64,000 bases of DNA from assembly GCF_041740695.1 (NCBI RefSeq), contig NZ_JBGSLK010000113.1, forward strand, positions 124,001-188,000, written 5' to 3'. The stretch is from Haliscomenobacter sp041740695. Its GTDB lineage: Bacteria; Bacteroidota; Bacteroidia; Chitinophagales; Saprospiraceae. The translations under genes and the position numbers were made by a program. The notes below the pieces were generated by a model. The model saw only the letters and a list, made by a program, of their open reading frames with translations, was not told where the DNA came from and ran no database searches. How positions within the stretch are numbered: the first letter of the stretch is position 1; every line of letters begins with the position of its first letter. Shown here piece by piece: positions 1 through 9,413 of the stretch.

Positions 1-1713
1 AGTTCCTGGCTCGATATGAGTTCCTACAGCAATCAGGTCAATCGGGGCTTGTACGTGGTGGTTTTGTCCAAAAAAGACGCCTCGCCATTTTTGCCCAAAA
101 GTGATGAAGAGGAAGCAAAACCCGAGACCAAGCCAGACACTCCCGCCAATAAAGATGCCGGAGTGACCGTGACCGTCGACCTGGATGGCATCCAACAACG
201 CATCCTGCCCGTCAATGTTCCCCTTCGCAATTACACCAGTCTGGTCGCAGGCCCCAAGGACTACGTTTTTTACCTCGAAACGGCACAAAACCAGCCAGCA
301 CAAACCTTGCACCGCTACAATTTTAAAGACCGCAAAACCGAGGTTTATTTGAGCGCTGTCAATTCCGCCATCACTTCTGCTGACCGCAAACAACTGTTGT
401 ACAATGGTGCAGGTGCCTGGGGCATTGTCAAAACCGACGCCCTGCCCAAACCCGGCGATGGCAAATTGAACCTGAATTTGCAATTCAAAGTAGACCCAAC
501 CCAGGAATGGGCGCAGATCTTCCGCGAGGGTTGGCGTTTTCAGCGCGACTTTTTGTATGTCGACAATACCCACGGCGCACCTTGGGACGATGTCTACAAA
601 TGGTACCGCCCCTGGGTAGATCATGTCAAACACCGTACGGACTTGAACTACGTGGTGGACATCCTGGGTGGTGAGATTGCCGTAGGGCACTCTTACACCA
701 GTGGAGGCGATTTCCCGGACATCAAAAATGTTCCAATAGGCTTGCTGGGCGCGGACATTGAGGAGGTCAACGGATTTTACCGCATCAAAAAAATCTATAC
801 CGGCGAAAGTTGGAATCCCGATTTGCGGGCACCCCTGGCTACCCCAGGCATCGATGCCAAAGTGGGTGACTACATCCTGGAGGTAAATGGCAAAACCGTA
901 AAAGCGCCACAAAATTTCTACAGCTTTTTTGAAGGCAGCGCCGACAAACAAATTAAATTGCGGCTCAACCAAAATCCGAATCTGGAAGGCAGCCGTTTGG
1001 TGACCGTAGTCCCACTGGCCAATGAAGGCCAATTGCGCTCACGCGATTGGGTGGAAGGCAACCGCCGTAAGGTTGACTCCCTCTCCAAAGGCCAACTGGC
1101 TTATGTGTACGTACCGAATACTGGGGGCCCCGGCTACACTTATTTCAACCGCTACTATTTTGCGCAGCAAGACAAAAAAGGTGCGGTCATTGATGAGCGC
1201 AACAACGGTGGCGGCTCGGCAGCGGATTACATGGTCGACATCATGGCTCGGCAATTGCACGGGTATTTCAATAGCCGGGTGGAGGGCAATCGCCCCTTTA
1301 CCCAGCCTCAAACCGGAATCTGGGGCCCCAAGGTGATGATCATCAACGAACGGGCGGGCTCTGGCGGTGACTTGTTGCCGTACTTGTTCAAACGCATGAA
1401 CATTGGGCCACTCGTCGGTACGCGTACCTGGGGTGGCTTGGTGCATACTGCGGATACGCCTGGATTCATTGATGGTGGCCGTATGGTGGCTCCGCGTGGT
1501 GGATTTTATGACGTGGATGGCAAATGGGCCATTGAGGGGGAAGGTATTGCGCCGGATATCGAGGTGGAGCAGACCCCTTCCGCGGTGCTCAAAGGTGGTG
1601 ATCCTCAATTGGAACGCGCCGTGCAGGAGGCCATGAACTTGATGAAAACGAAAGGAGTGGTATTGAAGCCGGAGCCTGCTGCGCCGATCCGGTACAAGCG
1701 GCCCAAGCCTTGA
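1..1713 (+). CDS. Tricorn-like S41 serine protease, C-terminal part (5' end outside window)
   Basis: The frame is open from base 1, so the gene starts upstream and only about 570 C-terminal residues are seen. They match the C-terminal half of tricorn-protease homologues (peptidase family S41): a core domain, a PDZ domain at about residues 255-330 counted from the Met at base 16, and the catalytic domain. The catalytic His is in GHSYTSGGD (residue 225) and the nucleophile is Ser449 in GSGGD; the end motif IEGEGIAPDIEVEQ fits the acidic charge-relay region. In Bacteroidota these proteins usually carry a signal peptide and a beta-propeller in the missing N-terminal part and degrade peptides outside the cytoplasm; location here is inferred. 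The stop is followed after 63 bases by an ATPase gene on the same strand. Confidence 0.9.
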   Translation, partial: SSWLDMSSYSNQVNRGLYVVVLSKKDASPFLPKSDEEEAKPETKPDTPANKDAGVTVTVDLDGIQQRILPVNVPLRNYTSLVAGPKDYVFYLETAQNQPAQTLHRYNFKDRKTEVYLSAVNSAITSADRKQLLYNGAGAWGIVKTDALPKPGDGKLNLNLQFKVDPTQEWAQIFREGWRFQRDFLYVDNTHGAPWDDVYKWYRPWVDHVKHRTDLNYVVDILGGEIAVGHSYTSGGDFPDIKNVPIGLLGADIEEVNGFYRIKKIYTGESWNPDLRAPLATPGIDAKVGDYILEVNGKTVKAPQNFYSFFEGSADKQIKLRLNQNPNLEGSRLVTVVPLANEGQLRSRDWVEGNRRKVDSLSKGQLAYVYVPNTGGPGYTYFNRYYFAQQDKKGAVIDERNNGGGSAADYMVDIMARQLHGYFNSRVEGNRPFTQPQTGIWGPKVMIINERAGSGGDLLPYLFKRMNIGPLVGTRTWGGLVHTADTPGFIDGGRMVAPRGGFYDVDGKWAIEGEGIAPDIEVEQTPSAVLKGGDPQLERAVQEAMNLMKTKGVVLKPEPAAPIRYKRPKP

Positions 1714-1776
1714 TGGAATACATTTTTTGTGCAACTTCTAAGGTGTACTTTTAGCTTTTTAAATTGGAAACTGAAC

Positions 1777-2850
1777 ATGGACATTCTTCGCCCACATGCC
1801 GAAAACATCTACGCTGCCGAACTAACTGCCCTCGCCGCAGCCGACCAACACACCCGTCCCCGCAACTGGAAACTATCCCCTTGGGCCGTAGTGACCTACC
1901 TAATGGGCGGCAAACTGGAAAGTGGCGAAGAAATCACGCCCAAGTACTTCGGCCAGCGCCGTCTGATTGAAGTCGCTGTAGCTACCCTCGCCACCGACCG
2001 CGCACTCCTGCTTATGGGTGTACCCGGCACCGCCAAAACCTGGGTATCCGAGCACCTGGCTGCGGCCATCAGTGGCGACTCTACCTTGCTGGTACAAGGC
2101 ACCGCGGGCATGAGCGAAGATGCACTGCGCTACGGCTGGAATTATGCCCGGCTGCTCTCGGAAGGGCCTTCTGAAAAAGCCATAGTCCCCAGCCCGGTGA
2201 TGCACGGCATGCAACACGGGGCCATTGTACGCATTGAAGAGTTGACCCGGGTACCTTCGGATGTGCAGGATGCCCTGATCACGATTTTATCCGAAAAAAC
2301 CTTACCCATCCCCGAGCTGAATACCGAGGTACAGGCCATGCGGGGTTTCAACATCATCGCTACTGCCAATGACCGGGATAGGGGCGTGAATGAATTGTCG
2401 AGCGCCTTGCAACGTCGTTTCAATACGGTAGTGCTGCCTTTGCCCAGCAGCATGGAAGAAGAAGTGGAAATTGTACAAACGCGGGTGAGCCAGTTGGGTA
2501 AGGCGCTGGATTTGGCCGAAGCTAAAGTGCCCAGTGAAGAAATCCGCCGCTTGGTGACCATCTTCCGCGAATTGCGCTCCGGGCGTACGGAAGATGGCAA
2601 ATTGAAACTCAAGTCGCCTACTGCCACGCTCAGCACTGCCGAGGTGATTTCGGTGGTCAACAGTGGGCAGGCGCTTTGCCTGCATTTTGGGGATGGCCAA
2701 TTGCGGGCGCGGGACCTGGCTTCCAGTTTGACTGGTGCCATCGTCAAGGATACGGCCCTGGATACGGAGGTATGGCAGGAGTATTTGGAAACGGTGGTAA
2801 AGGGTAGAGAGGGTTGGCAGGATTTGTATCGGGCTTGTAAGGAGGGGTAG
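1777..2850 (+). CDS. MoxR-family AAA+ ATPase
   Basis: A 357-residue AAA+ ATPase of the MoxR type. Visible are Walker A (GVPGTAKTW), a Walker B-like stretch (AIVRIEELTR), the sensor region IIATANDRDRGVNELS and an arginine-finger region (ALQRRFN). MoxR ATPases act as chaperones that insert cofactors or remodel complexes, usually with a VWA-domain partner. I chose ATG 1777 because the 16 extra upstream residues (an earlier start at 1729) look unlike a protein N-terminus. No VWA or SWIM-domain partner lies beside it: upstream is a protease and downstream an opposing antitoxin-like gene. The substrate cannot be inferred. Confidence 0.85.
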   Translation: MDILRPHAENIYAAELTALAAADQHTRPRNWKLSPWAVVTYLMGGKLESGEEITPKYFGQRRLIEVAVATLATDRALLLMGVPGTAKTWVSEHLAAAISGDSTLLVQGTAGMSEDALRYGWNYARLLSEGPSEKAIVPSPVMHGMQHGAIVRIEELTRVPSDVQDALITILSEKTLPIPELNTEVQAMRGFNIIATANDRDRGVNELSSALQRRFNTVVLPLPSSMEEEVEIVQTRVSQLGKALDLAEAKVPSEEIRRLVTIFRELRSGRTEDGKLKLKSPTATLSTAEVISVVNSGQALCLHFGDGQLRARDLASSLTGAIVKDTALDTEVWQEYLETVVKGREGWQDLYRACKEG

Positions 2851-2926
2851 GGGTTATTGGCAGAGTGATCTGATCGATTTGAAATGCTTAGAAGCAAAGA
2901 TGATCACATTACTATCCAAAACGGCT

Positions 2927-3166
2927 CTACTCCCACTCATCCCGCATTTGTTTTTGCCAAGCCGTTGGATCATCAATTTTACTGAACATCGGCAACTGCT
3001 TCATTTGATCAAACAACGCCAATAGCTTTTCCTTTTGAGATAACTTTTCTACAGTTTTCTCAACCAAAACAATGATCCTTACTTGAGCATTGTCATATTC
3101 CGAGTACTCCCTTGGCAAATGAATTACCCCTTGCTCAATTGTGCCTGAAAATTCTAGTGCAACCAT
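2927..3166 (-). CDS. Small antitoxin-like protein, orphan
   Basis: A 79-residue protein with an N-terminal beta-rich half (MVALEFSGTIEQGVIHLP..) typical of small AbrB/DUF2281-like antitoxins, and a C-terminal half ending DPTAWQKQMRDEWE. That C-terminus resembles chromosomal antitoxin-like proteins common in cyanobacteria and Bacteroidota, where the tail binds a toxin. No toxin-sized gene lies next to it: the downstream neighbour is the MoxR gene on the other strand and upstream is an ABC permease on the same strand. It is either an orphan antitoxin or a small regulator. The family is inferred from sequence character only. Confidence 0.65.
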   Translation of the reverse strand: MVALEFSGTIEQGVIHLPREYSEYDNAQVRIIVLVEKTVEKLSQKEKLLALFDQMKQLPMFSKIDDPTAWQKQMRDEWE

Positions 3167-3243
3167 ATCTGCTTAGTTCTATAACTTGCAAAAATGCAAA
3201 AACAAATATCCACATTTTTTCCCAATCAAGCAATCCCGACCCC

Positions 3244-4365
3244 TCACGCCGTCTTCCGATAATTCCACACCGCCCAGCTATTAAAAAACAGCGCAAACCC
3301 CGTCATCGCCAGAAAATGGTACTTTATGTCGTTGAATCCGCTCCCCTTCAACACCACCATGCGCACCACCTCGATGAAGTGCGTCACCGGATTCAGTTTG
3401 GCAATTACGATGGCCCAGTTGGGCATGCTGTCGACGGGGGTGAACAGGCCGCTCATCAGCATAAAAATCATCATGAAGAAAAAGGCAATGGACATCGCTT
3501 GTTGCTGGGTTTCGGAGTAGGTAGAGATCAGGAGTCCGATGCCAAGTACTGCGATCAGAAAAAGAAACAAAAAGGAGTACAGCAACGGGATACTGCCAAC
3601 CGGCCTGATGCCATACACCAAACCAGCGATGACGAACAAACCCATCGAAAAAAGGAACACTCCAATTGCCCAAAAGGGAATCAACTTGCCGAGAATGAAG
3701 TGGATTTTTTTGATGGGCGTTACGTTGATTTGCTCAATGGTACCGACCTCTTTTTCCTTCACAATGTTCAAGGAACACATGTATACGCCGATCATGGTCA
3801 CGAGGGTACACAAAATGCCCGGCACCATAAAGAACGGATAATTCAGATAGGGGTTAAAGCGATTGATGGAAGTCACTTCGATGTTTGGGACGGGATTCAT
3901 GCGCGGCGTGGCTGTCATTTCCAGTCGAATATCCGCATTGTAACTCGCAATGATCCTGCTGAGATAGGAACTGCCCACCATGGCCTTGGTGCCGTTGATG
4001 GCATTTACGGCGATGAAGAGTTTTTGCTCGTTTTCTTTGACCAGATTGCGTTCAAAACCGAGCGGAATCTCCAGAATCAAATCAGACTTGTCCTTCTCAA
4101 ATTGCTGAAAAGCAGCATTGAATGAGGCGCCGTAATCGCTGATTACAAAATAGCCCGAAGCGCTGATTTTGGACACCAATTGCCGGGAATACGCAGAATG
4201 ATCGTGGTCTACGATGGATATATTGATGTTTTTGATCTCGTAATCGGCGGCCAGCGGCATGATTAGCAACTGAATCATCGGCGTGATGAAGATCACTGGC
4301 AACAGTGCCCGGTTTCTGAAGATCTGACGAAACTCTTTTTGCAACAAAAATCTTAAAGTTCTCAT
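3244..4365 (-). CDS. ABC-2 type transporter permease (YbhR-like)
   Basis: A 373-residue ABC-2 permease. One membrane segment near residues 20-40 is followed by a large extracytoplasmic domain (about 45-175), then five or six membrane segments including the conserved region SLNIVKEKEVGTIEQINVTP. This is the architecture of E. coli YbhR/YbhS and YhhJ, which export drugs or cations with an ATPase and a HlyD-type adaptor. Its start overlaps the 3' end of the next upstream gene by 4 bases. It is the last gene of a seven-gene minus-strand operon. Confidence 0.93.
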   Translation of the reverse strand: MRTLRFLLQKEFRQIFRNRALLPVIFITPMIQLLIMPLAADYEIKNINISIVDHDHSAYSRQLVSKISASGYFVISDYGASFNAAFQQFEKDKSDLILEIPLGFERNLVKENEQKLFIAVNAINGTKAMVGSSYLSRIIASYNADIRLEMTATPRMNPVPNIEVTSINRFNPYLNYPFFMVPGILCTLVTMIGVYMCSLNIVKEKEVGTIEQINVTPIKKIHFILGKLIPFWAIGVFLFSMGLFVIAGLVYGIRPVGSIPLLYSFLFLFLIAVLGIGLLISTYSETQQQAMSIAFFFMMIFMLMSGLFTPVDSMPNWAIVIAKLNPVTHFIEVVRMVVLKGSGFNDIKYHFLAMTGFALFFNSWAVWNYRKTA

Positions 4366-5468
4366 CCGAGGCGAATTTTGAATTTTTTAATGCTGACGCT
4401 GAGCAAAAACACCGTCATACCAAGCAAAATCAGGGTCTCTTTCCAAATGGCACTAAGGCCCAAACCTTTGATCATGATCGATTTTACAATGATGTAGTAC
4501 CACTTTGAAGGTACTACGTTGGCAATGATTTGCAGGGGTAGGGGCATATTCTCCAAGGGAAACATAAACCCGGTAAACAACAGCACCGGAATCAACATGC
4601 CCATCAAAGAAATGAGCATGGCCTGTTGCTGTGATTGCGCACCGTTGGAAATGAGCAAGCCCAATGAAAGTGCAGTGAGAATGAGCAGTGAGCTTTCAAA
4701 AAACAGCAGCCCGATGCTGCCATTGATGGGCATTTTTAGCAAAAAAACACTCAGTAGCAAAATCACCGAAAGGTTGACAATCGACAAAAACAGGTAGGGA
4801 ACTGCCTTGGAAATGACCACCATCAGCGGGTGCATGGGAGAGACCAGCAGCACCTCCATCGTCCCTTTTTCCTTTTCCTTTACAATCGAGACCGAAGTCA
4901 TCAGCACACAAACCAACAGCAAAACCAGGGCCATTACTCCTGGCACAAAATTGGTGGTGCCTTTGAGTTCTGGGTTGTAAATCATCCGAATTTCGGTATT
5001 GATCTTTTGCGGCAGCTCATTGAAGGGCGTGATTTCTTGTTGGTAATCCATGACGATATTGGTGACGTAATTCGTCAGGGTATTGGCGGTATTGGGGTCG
5101 GAAGCATCGGCGATGACTTGAATTTGTGCCTTGTGGAGGTGCAACAAGTCATCGTTGAAGTGGTTGGGAATCACGACCACCAGTTTGACATTGCCCTCCT
5201 TGAACGCTTGCTCAATTTGACGAGGGTCGAGCAGGAACTTTTTGATTTCAAAATTCTTGCTGGCTTCAATCTTGTCGATGATGCGCTGGGACGCCGGGTC
5301 GTGGGCAAAATCACAAATGACAATTTTTGAGTTTTTGATCTCATTGCTCAACGCAAAACCAAAGAGCAAAATCAACATGATGGGCATCCCAAACAGCATG
5401 AGCATGGACTTGGGGTCGCGGAAAACGTGGTATAATTCCTTGATAACGAAGGCGAAGAATTGTCTCAT
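4362..5468 (-). CDS. ABC-2 type transporter permease (YbhS-like)
   Basis: A 368-residue paralogue of the following permease with the same plan: an N-terminal membrane helix, a large periplasmic domain (about 45-170) and a C-terminal membrane bundle with VSIVKEKEKGTMEVLLVSP before the second helix. The two permeases probably form a heterodimer driven by the two ATP-binding proteins encoded just upstream. The gene starts 2 bases after the ATPase stop, consistent with coupled translation. Confidence 0.93.
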   Translation of the reverse strand: MRQFFAFVIKELYHVFRDPKSMLMLFGMPIMLILLFGFALSNEIKNSKIVICDFAHDPASQRIIDKIEASKNFEIKKFLLDPRQIEQAFKEGNVKLVVVIPNHFNDDLLHLHKAQIQVIADASDPNTANTLTNYVTNIVMDYQQEITPFNELPQKINTEIRMIYNPELKGTTNFVPGVMALVLLLVCVLMTSVSIVKEKEKGTMEVLLVSPMHPLMVVISKAVPYLFLSIVNLSVILLLSVFLLKMPINGSIGLLFFESSLLILTALSLGLLISNGAQSQQQAMLISLMGMLIPVLLFTGFMFPLENMPLPLQIIANVVPSKWYYIIVKSIMIKGLGLSAIWKETLILLGMTVFLLSVSIKKFKIRLG

Positions 5469-5470
5469 GG

Positions 5471-6217
5471 TTAATCTGCTTTTCTTTTTGCACCCCGTGC
5501 CAGTTCAAAAAATACGGCATCCATTGTTTCGGCAGAAAATTGTTGTTTGAGCTTCGTTGGGGTATCCAGTGCTTTGATGTAGCCATCGACCATCATCGAG
5601 ATGCGGTTGCAGTATTCGGCTTCGTCCATGTAGTGGGTGGTGACAAAAATGGTAATGCCCCGGTCGGATGCGTCGTAAATGAGGTCCCAAAACTGCCGCC
5701 GCGTCACGGGGTCAACGCCACCAGTGGGTTCATCCAGGAACACAATTTTGGGTTCGTGAAAAATAGCGACCGAAAAAGCCAGTTTTTGCTTCCAGCCCAA
5801 GGGTAGCGAACCGACCAGTTTGCCCCGCTCTTTTTCCATGCCCAGCTGTTGAATCAATTCATTGCTTTTGGACTTGATTTTTTGATCGGAGAGGCCATAA
5901 ATGCCGCCAAAAAAGCGGATGTTTTCCTGCACCGTCAAGTCTTCGTAAAGGGAGAATTTTTGACTCATGTAGCCAATGTTGGCCTTGATCTTTTCGGTTT
6001 CCTTGTACACATCAAACCCCGCGATGGTCGCTTTCCCAGATGATGGGGTGGACAAACCGCACAGCATCCGCATGGCGGTTGTTTTGCCCGCTCCATTGGC
6101 GCCCAGGAACCCAAAAATCTCACCTTCGTACACGTCAAAAGTTATTTCGTTAGTAGCCACAAAATCGCCAAAACGTTTGGTGAGTTTATCGGTAGAAATG
6201 ACGATTTTCCTATCCAT
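5471..6217 (-). CDS. ABC transporter ATP-binding protein (YbhF half)
   Basis: A 248-residue nucleotide-binding subunit. Walker A is GANGAGKTT and Walker B is IVFLDEP followed by TGGVDP. The signature motif is degenerate, SLPLGWKQ rather than LSGG, a variant I associate with ABC-2 exporters. In E. coli the two ATPase domains are fused in YbhF; here they are separate genes. Its start overlaps the end of the upstream ATPase gene by 8 bases. Confidence 0.93.
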   Translation of the reverse strand: MDRKIVISTDKLTKRFGDFVATNEITFDVYEGEIFGFLGANGAGKTTAMRMLCGLSTPSSGKATIAGFDVYKETEKIKANIGYMSQKFSLYEDLTVQENIRFFGGIYGLSDQKIKSKSNELIQQLGMEKERGKLVGSLPLGWKQKLAFSVAIFHEPKIVFLDEPTGGVDPVTRRQFWDLIYDASDRGITIFVTTHYMDEAEYCNRISMMVDGYIKALDTPTKLKQQFSAETMDAVFFELARGAKRKAD

Positions 6218-7136
6218 GCTGATCGAGTAATTTGATGAAACAATCTTCGATGGTCGCAGGCGTTGCCTTGAATTCGATGTACTCGTGGTTTTTGCTGTTC
6301 AAATCCGCGATCAGTTTTTTCTGTATCTCGTAATCATCATCGTCCCGAAAAGTGATGTGGTGGTATTCGCCGAAGGAATTGCAACTGTCGATGTAGTCCA
6401 AGTGGCGAATGTCGCGCAACAATTGACTCATGCGCTCCGATTTGATGGCGTAGAGATTTTTGGGGAATTGCGCCACAACCTGAGCGGGGGTATCAATCGA
6501 CAAAATTTTACCATCCTGAATCAGGGCAATGCGCTCGCACAAAGTGGCCTCGTCCATGTAGGGTGTAGAGACCAAAATGGTGATGCCTTGTTCCTTGAGG
6601 CGCTTGAGCATTTCCCAAAATTCCTTGCGCGAAACGGTATCCACCCCCGTGGTGGGTTCGTCCAAAAACAAGACGGTTGGGCGGTGAATCAGGGCACAAC
6701 AAAGCGCCAGTTTCTGCTTCATACCCCCCGAAAGCTTGCCCGCGCGGCGGGTTTTGAAAGGCTCGATCTGCACGTAAATGTCCTTGATCAGGTCGTAGTT
6801 TTCGGCTACGCTGGTATTAAAAACGGTGGCAAAAAAATTGAGGTTTTCTTCCACTGTCAAGTCCTGGTACAAGGAAAACTTGCCCGGCATGTACCCCACC
6901 CGCTGGCGGATCGCTTTCCAATCTTTCACTACATCCAGGCCATTGACCGATGCCGAACCTGCATCGGGCAACAACAGCGTGGTGAGCACCCGGAAGATGC
7001 TGGTTTTGCCCGCTCCATCGGGTCCGATCAGTCCAAAAAGCTCCCCTTTTTCAACCTCAAACGAGACATCAGTTACTGCTTTGACCTCGCCTTTGTTGTA
7101 GGTTTTGCTGATGTGGTTCAATACGACGTCGGCCAT
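6210..7136 (-). CDS. ABC transporter ATP-binding protein (YbhF half)
   Basis: A 308-residue ATPase subunit with Walker A GPDGAGKTS, a canonical signature LSGGMKQK and Walker B VLFLDEPTTGVD. About 70 residues follow the catalytic domain, as usual for ABC-2 exporter ATPases. Paired with the next gene, whose signature is degenerate, it suggests an asymmetric ATPase pair in which one nucleotide site may be less active. It starts 2 bases after the HlyD gene's stop. Confidence 0.93.
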   Translation of the reverse strand: MADVVLNHISKTYNKGEVKAVTDVSFEVEKGELFGLIGPDGAGKTSIFRVLTTLLLPDAGSASVNGLDVVKDWKAIRQRVGYMPGKFSLYQDLTVEENLNFFATVFNTSVAENYDLIKDIYVQIEPFKTRRAGKLSGGMKQKLALCCALIHRPTVLFLDEPTTGVDTVSRKEFWEMLKRLKEQGITILVSTPYMDEATLCERIALIQDGKILSIDTPAQVVAQFPKNLYAIKSERMSQLLRDIRHLDYIDSCNSFGEYHHITFRDDDDYEIQKKLIADLNSKNHEYIEFKATPATIEDCFIKLLDQHG

Positions 7137-7138
7137 GG

Positions 7139-8125
7139 TTATTGAAATTTGATTTCGCCATACATTCCGATTTTGTAGGTGCCGTCGTTGGTCACTTTCA
7201 CTTTGATGGCGTACACCATATTGGCGCGTTCGTCTTTGGTCTGGATGGTTTTGGGGGTAAATTCTGCTTTGTCGTTGATCCAGGTGATTTGGCCGGTGGT
7301 TTCTGTGAAGCCGCCTTTGCCATCGTCGGTGAGGACTTTCACCTTTTGGTTCAATTTGATCAAGGGCAGCTGATTGCCGGTGATGTAAGCGCGCAGGGTG
7401 AGCACGGAGAGGTCGGCGATTTTGTACAAAGCCTTGCCCATGCTGGCAAATTCTCCGGCGGAGGCGTACTTGGTCAGCACCGTTCCAGCAACGATGTTTT
7501 TGATCTGCCCGCGACCAATTTGCTCGTCCAGGATGCTGATCCGTTTTTGCATCGGCGTCACTTCGCTGAGAACGCCCCGGTTTTGGATGCTGACGTTTTC
7601 CTTGGCGGCAGCAATTTGCTCATTGAGCACGCCAACTTGGTCTTGCGCAGCAGCGATTTGTTTTTCCAGAATCGATTTTTGTCCCATCAGGTCGTCCAAT
7701 TGCTTGGGCGTGGCGGCATCGGCCTTGACGAGGCTTTGGGTTCTGGCCACTTCCTTGTTCAGCACTTCCAATTGCTGATTCAGTACCTGGATCTGGGCTT
7801 TTTGGGTTTTGATCTGGCTTTGCAGAATATTGACCTGAGGCGCAGAATTGTTTACTTTTTGGCCAATGGCATTAACGGAGGCCTGGGTTTGTTCTTTTTG
7901 CACGTTGAGTGCGGCTACATCGATTTGCCCGATGACCACATTGCTTTCCAACTGTTGGCCTTCTTCGATGTTTAGGCTCAAAATTTTTCCGGTTTGCTCA
8001 GCAGATACAATCACCTCTTCAGCTTCAAAAGCACCGGATGCGTCAAAGGTGTTTTGGTCTTTGTTGCAAGCAAAAAGGGAAATGAAAAGGCAGCCAACCA
8101 TGCCGATCTTTGATAAATTATTCAT
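7139..8125 (-). CDS. HlyD/MFP-family periplasmic adaptor lipoprotein (YbhG-like)
   Basis: A 328-residue membrane-fusion protein. It starts with a lipoprotein signal (lipobox SLFAC, Cys20), then a split lipoyl/barrel domain (residues about 35-80 and 205-270) enclosing a long coiled coil (about 80-200) rich in Gln, Leu and Ala. Such adaptors join the ABC permeases to a TolC channel. Lipid anchoring replaces the N-terminal membrane helix of many HlyD proteins. It lies 25 bases after the tolC-like gene and 2 bases before the first ATPase. Confidence 0.92.
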   Translation of the reverse strand: MNNLSKIGMVGCLFISLFACNKDQNTFDASGAFEAEEVIVSAEQTGKILSLNIEEGQQLESNVVIGQIDVAALNVQKEQTQASVNAIGQKVNNSAPQVNILQSQIKTQKAQIQVLNQQLEVLNKEVARTQSLVKADAATPKQLDDLMGQKSILEKQIAAAQDQVGVLNEQIAAAKENVSIQNRGVLSEVTPMQKRISILDEQIGRGQIKNIVAGTVLTKYASAGEFASMGKALYKIADLSVLTLRAYITGNQLPLIKLNQKVKVLTDDGKGGFTETTGQITWINDKAEFTPKTIQTKDERANMVYAIKVKVTNDGTYKIGMYGEIKFQ

Positions 8126-8150
8126 TGTCTTTTGGTTAAAAGTTAGCAGA

Positions 8151-9410
8151 TTAGTTTCCTGAGGTGGTTTGGTAGTTGTACTGAGCCATCAGCAACTGGA
8201 TTTGATGCAGCAGCAAACCCTGTTTGGCCTGATCTTCGGCATTCAAATACGTGATGTAATCGTTGCTCGTCACGGTACCAAAATCCAGTTGGTTTTTGGC
8301 GGTATTTTTGATGCTTTCACGCAATTGGATGATCTCGCTGTCGGAAGCAATCAGCTCCTGCAGTTTGCTCAGCTCTGCATTTTGTTGTTTGAGGTTGAGG
8401 TTGGTGTTGAACAAGAAGGTTTCCCGCTGCAGACCGATGATGTCCTGGTTGATCGACAGGATTTTTCGTTCATTTTTGGCGGTGTAATAGCCCGAAAGGT
8501 TCCAATTCAGCCGCAGACCTCCGATGTAATACAAATCGAAGGCATTGTTGAGTACATTCAGGGCGGGTTTGCCGTAGCCACCTTGCAGGAACAAGCTGGC
8601 GCGAGGCAGGTTTTTGGCGGTGATGAGCTTATTCTGCACCTCAAACGTGCGCTGTTGCGCGCTGTACAATCGCAACTCTGGTCGATTGATGGTAGAAGAA
8701 ACCGTCAGTACCGCTGGTTTTTCAAGTTCTACGTTGTCGGCCAATTGCTGATGGATGAACAAGGAAAGCATGTCCAGGTAGCCTTTTCGGGCCGCTTTGA
8801 GCTCAATAATCCGCTGATTGGCCTTTAGAAGTTCTGCTTTGAGGGCGTTGGCGCTGCTTTTGAGGGCAGTGCCGTTGGCGATGGCGGCATTGGTTTTGTC
8901 GATCCCCAGTTGGATGTCTTTTTTGAGGAGCTCGGTTTGCTGGATTTGCGCATCGACCAGGATGATGCCAAAAAAAAGCTGATTGATCCTTTCCTTGATC
9001 TTGAACAGTTCTACCTCAATTTTCTGACCTTCAATTTCAGCATTCGATTTGATCAGCTCTTTTTGGTATTTGACCGTAAAAAGGTCGGTGATGGGCTGCG
9101 CAACCTCGGCGTACAATTTGTACTGGTCTCTGCTCAAGGTCGGAATCTCCAGATTGGGCAAGGAAATCGGAATCTTGGTCACCTCCGACTGGTAGGTGCC
9201 TTGTCCGGCCAGATTGAGCTGTGGCAGGGTTCCTTTGGCGGCATTTTCGAGCGAATACTCCCTGGATTTTTCAATCAGGGCGTATTGCTTCAGCAGCGGG
9301 TAGTTCCGCTTGGCCATGGCATAACAACTGTCCACGGATAATTTACCTGTTTGGGTAAATGCAGGGTAAAAAATAAGGGCACTCAAGCCCATTAAGAGTA
9401 TCCTGTACAT
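8151..9410 (-). CDS. TolC-family outer membrane efflux protein
   Basis: A 419-residue outer-membrane factor with a signal peptide (cleavage probably after AFTQ), two tandem helical-barrel repeats, and typical long amphipathic helices (for example SNAEIEGQKIEVELFKIKE). It would form the outer-membrane channel of the tripartite exporter encoded downstream. The start lies 3 bases after the TetR stop, so both are probably translated from one mRNA. A TTACC-N6-GGTAA operator-like site lies within its first 70 bases. Confidence 0.92.
   Translation of the reverse strand: MYRILLMGLSALIFYPAFTQTGKLSVDSCYAMAKRNYPLLKQYALIEKSREYSLENAAKGTLPQLNLAGQGTYQSEVTKIPISLPNLEIPTLSRDQYKLYAEVAQPITDLFTVKYQKELIKSNAEIEGQKIEVELFKIKERINQLFFGIILVDAQIQQTELLKKDIQLGIDKTNAAIANGTALKSSANALKAELLKANQRIIELKAARKGYLDMLSLFIHQQLADNVELEKPAVLTVSSTINRPELRLYSAQQRTFEVQNKLITAKNLPRASLFLQGGYGKPALNVLNNAFDLYYIGGLRLNWNLSGYYTAKNERKILSINQDIIGLQRETFLFNTNLNLKQQNAELSKLQELIASDSEIIQLRESIKNTAKNQLDFGTVTSNDYITYLNAEDQAKQGLLLHQIQLLMAQYNYQTTSGN
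9343..9358. promoter_or_regulatory. Second operator-like palindrome inside tolC
   Basis: TTACC-N6-GGTAA, in fact extending to ATTTACC/GGTAAAT arms (9341-9360). It has the same half-sites and the same 6-base spacer as the site upstream of tetR. It lies in the coding start of the TolC gene, about 50 bases into it. TetR binding is inferred. Confidence 0.45.
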
Positions 9411-9413
9411 AGT

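Noticed and set aside
2927..3166. Complete toxin-antitoxin pair with the antitoxin-like gene
   Set aside because: No short gene that could be a toxin is adjacent on the same strand.
3112..4125. 337-codon plus-strand frame across the first ABC permease
   Set aside because: It is antisense to a clear permease, rich in His and Gln, and has no family character.
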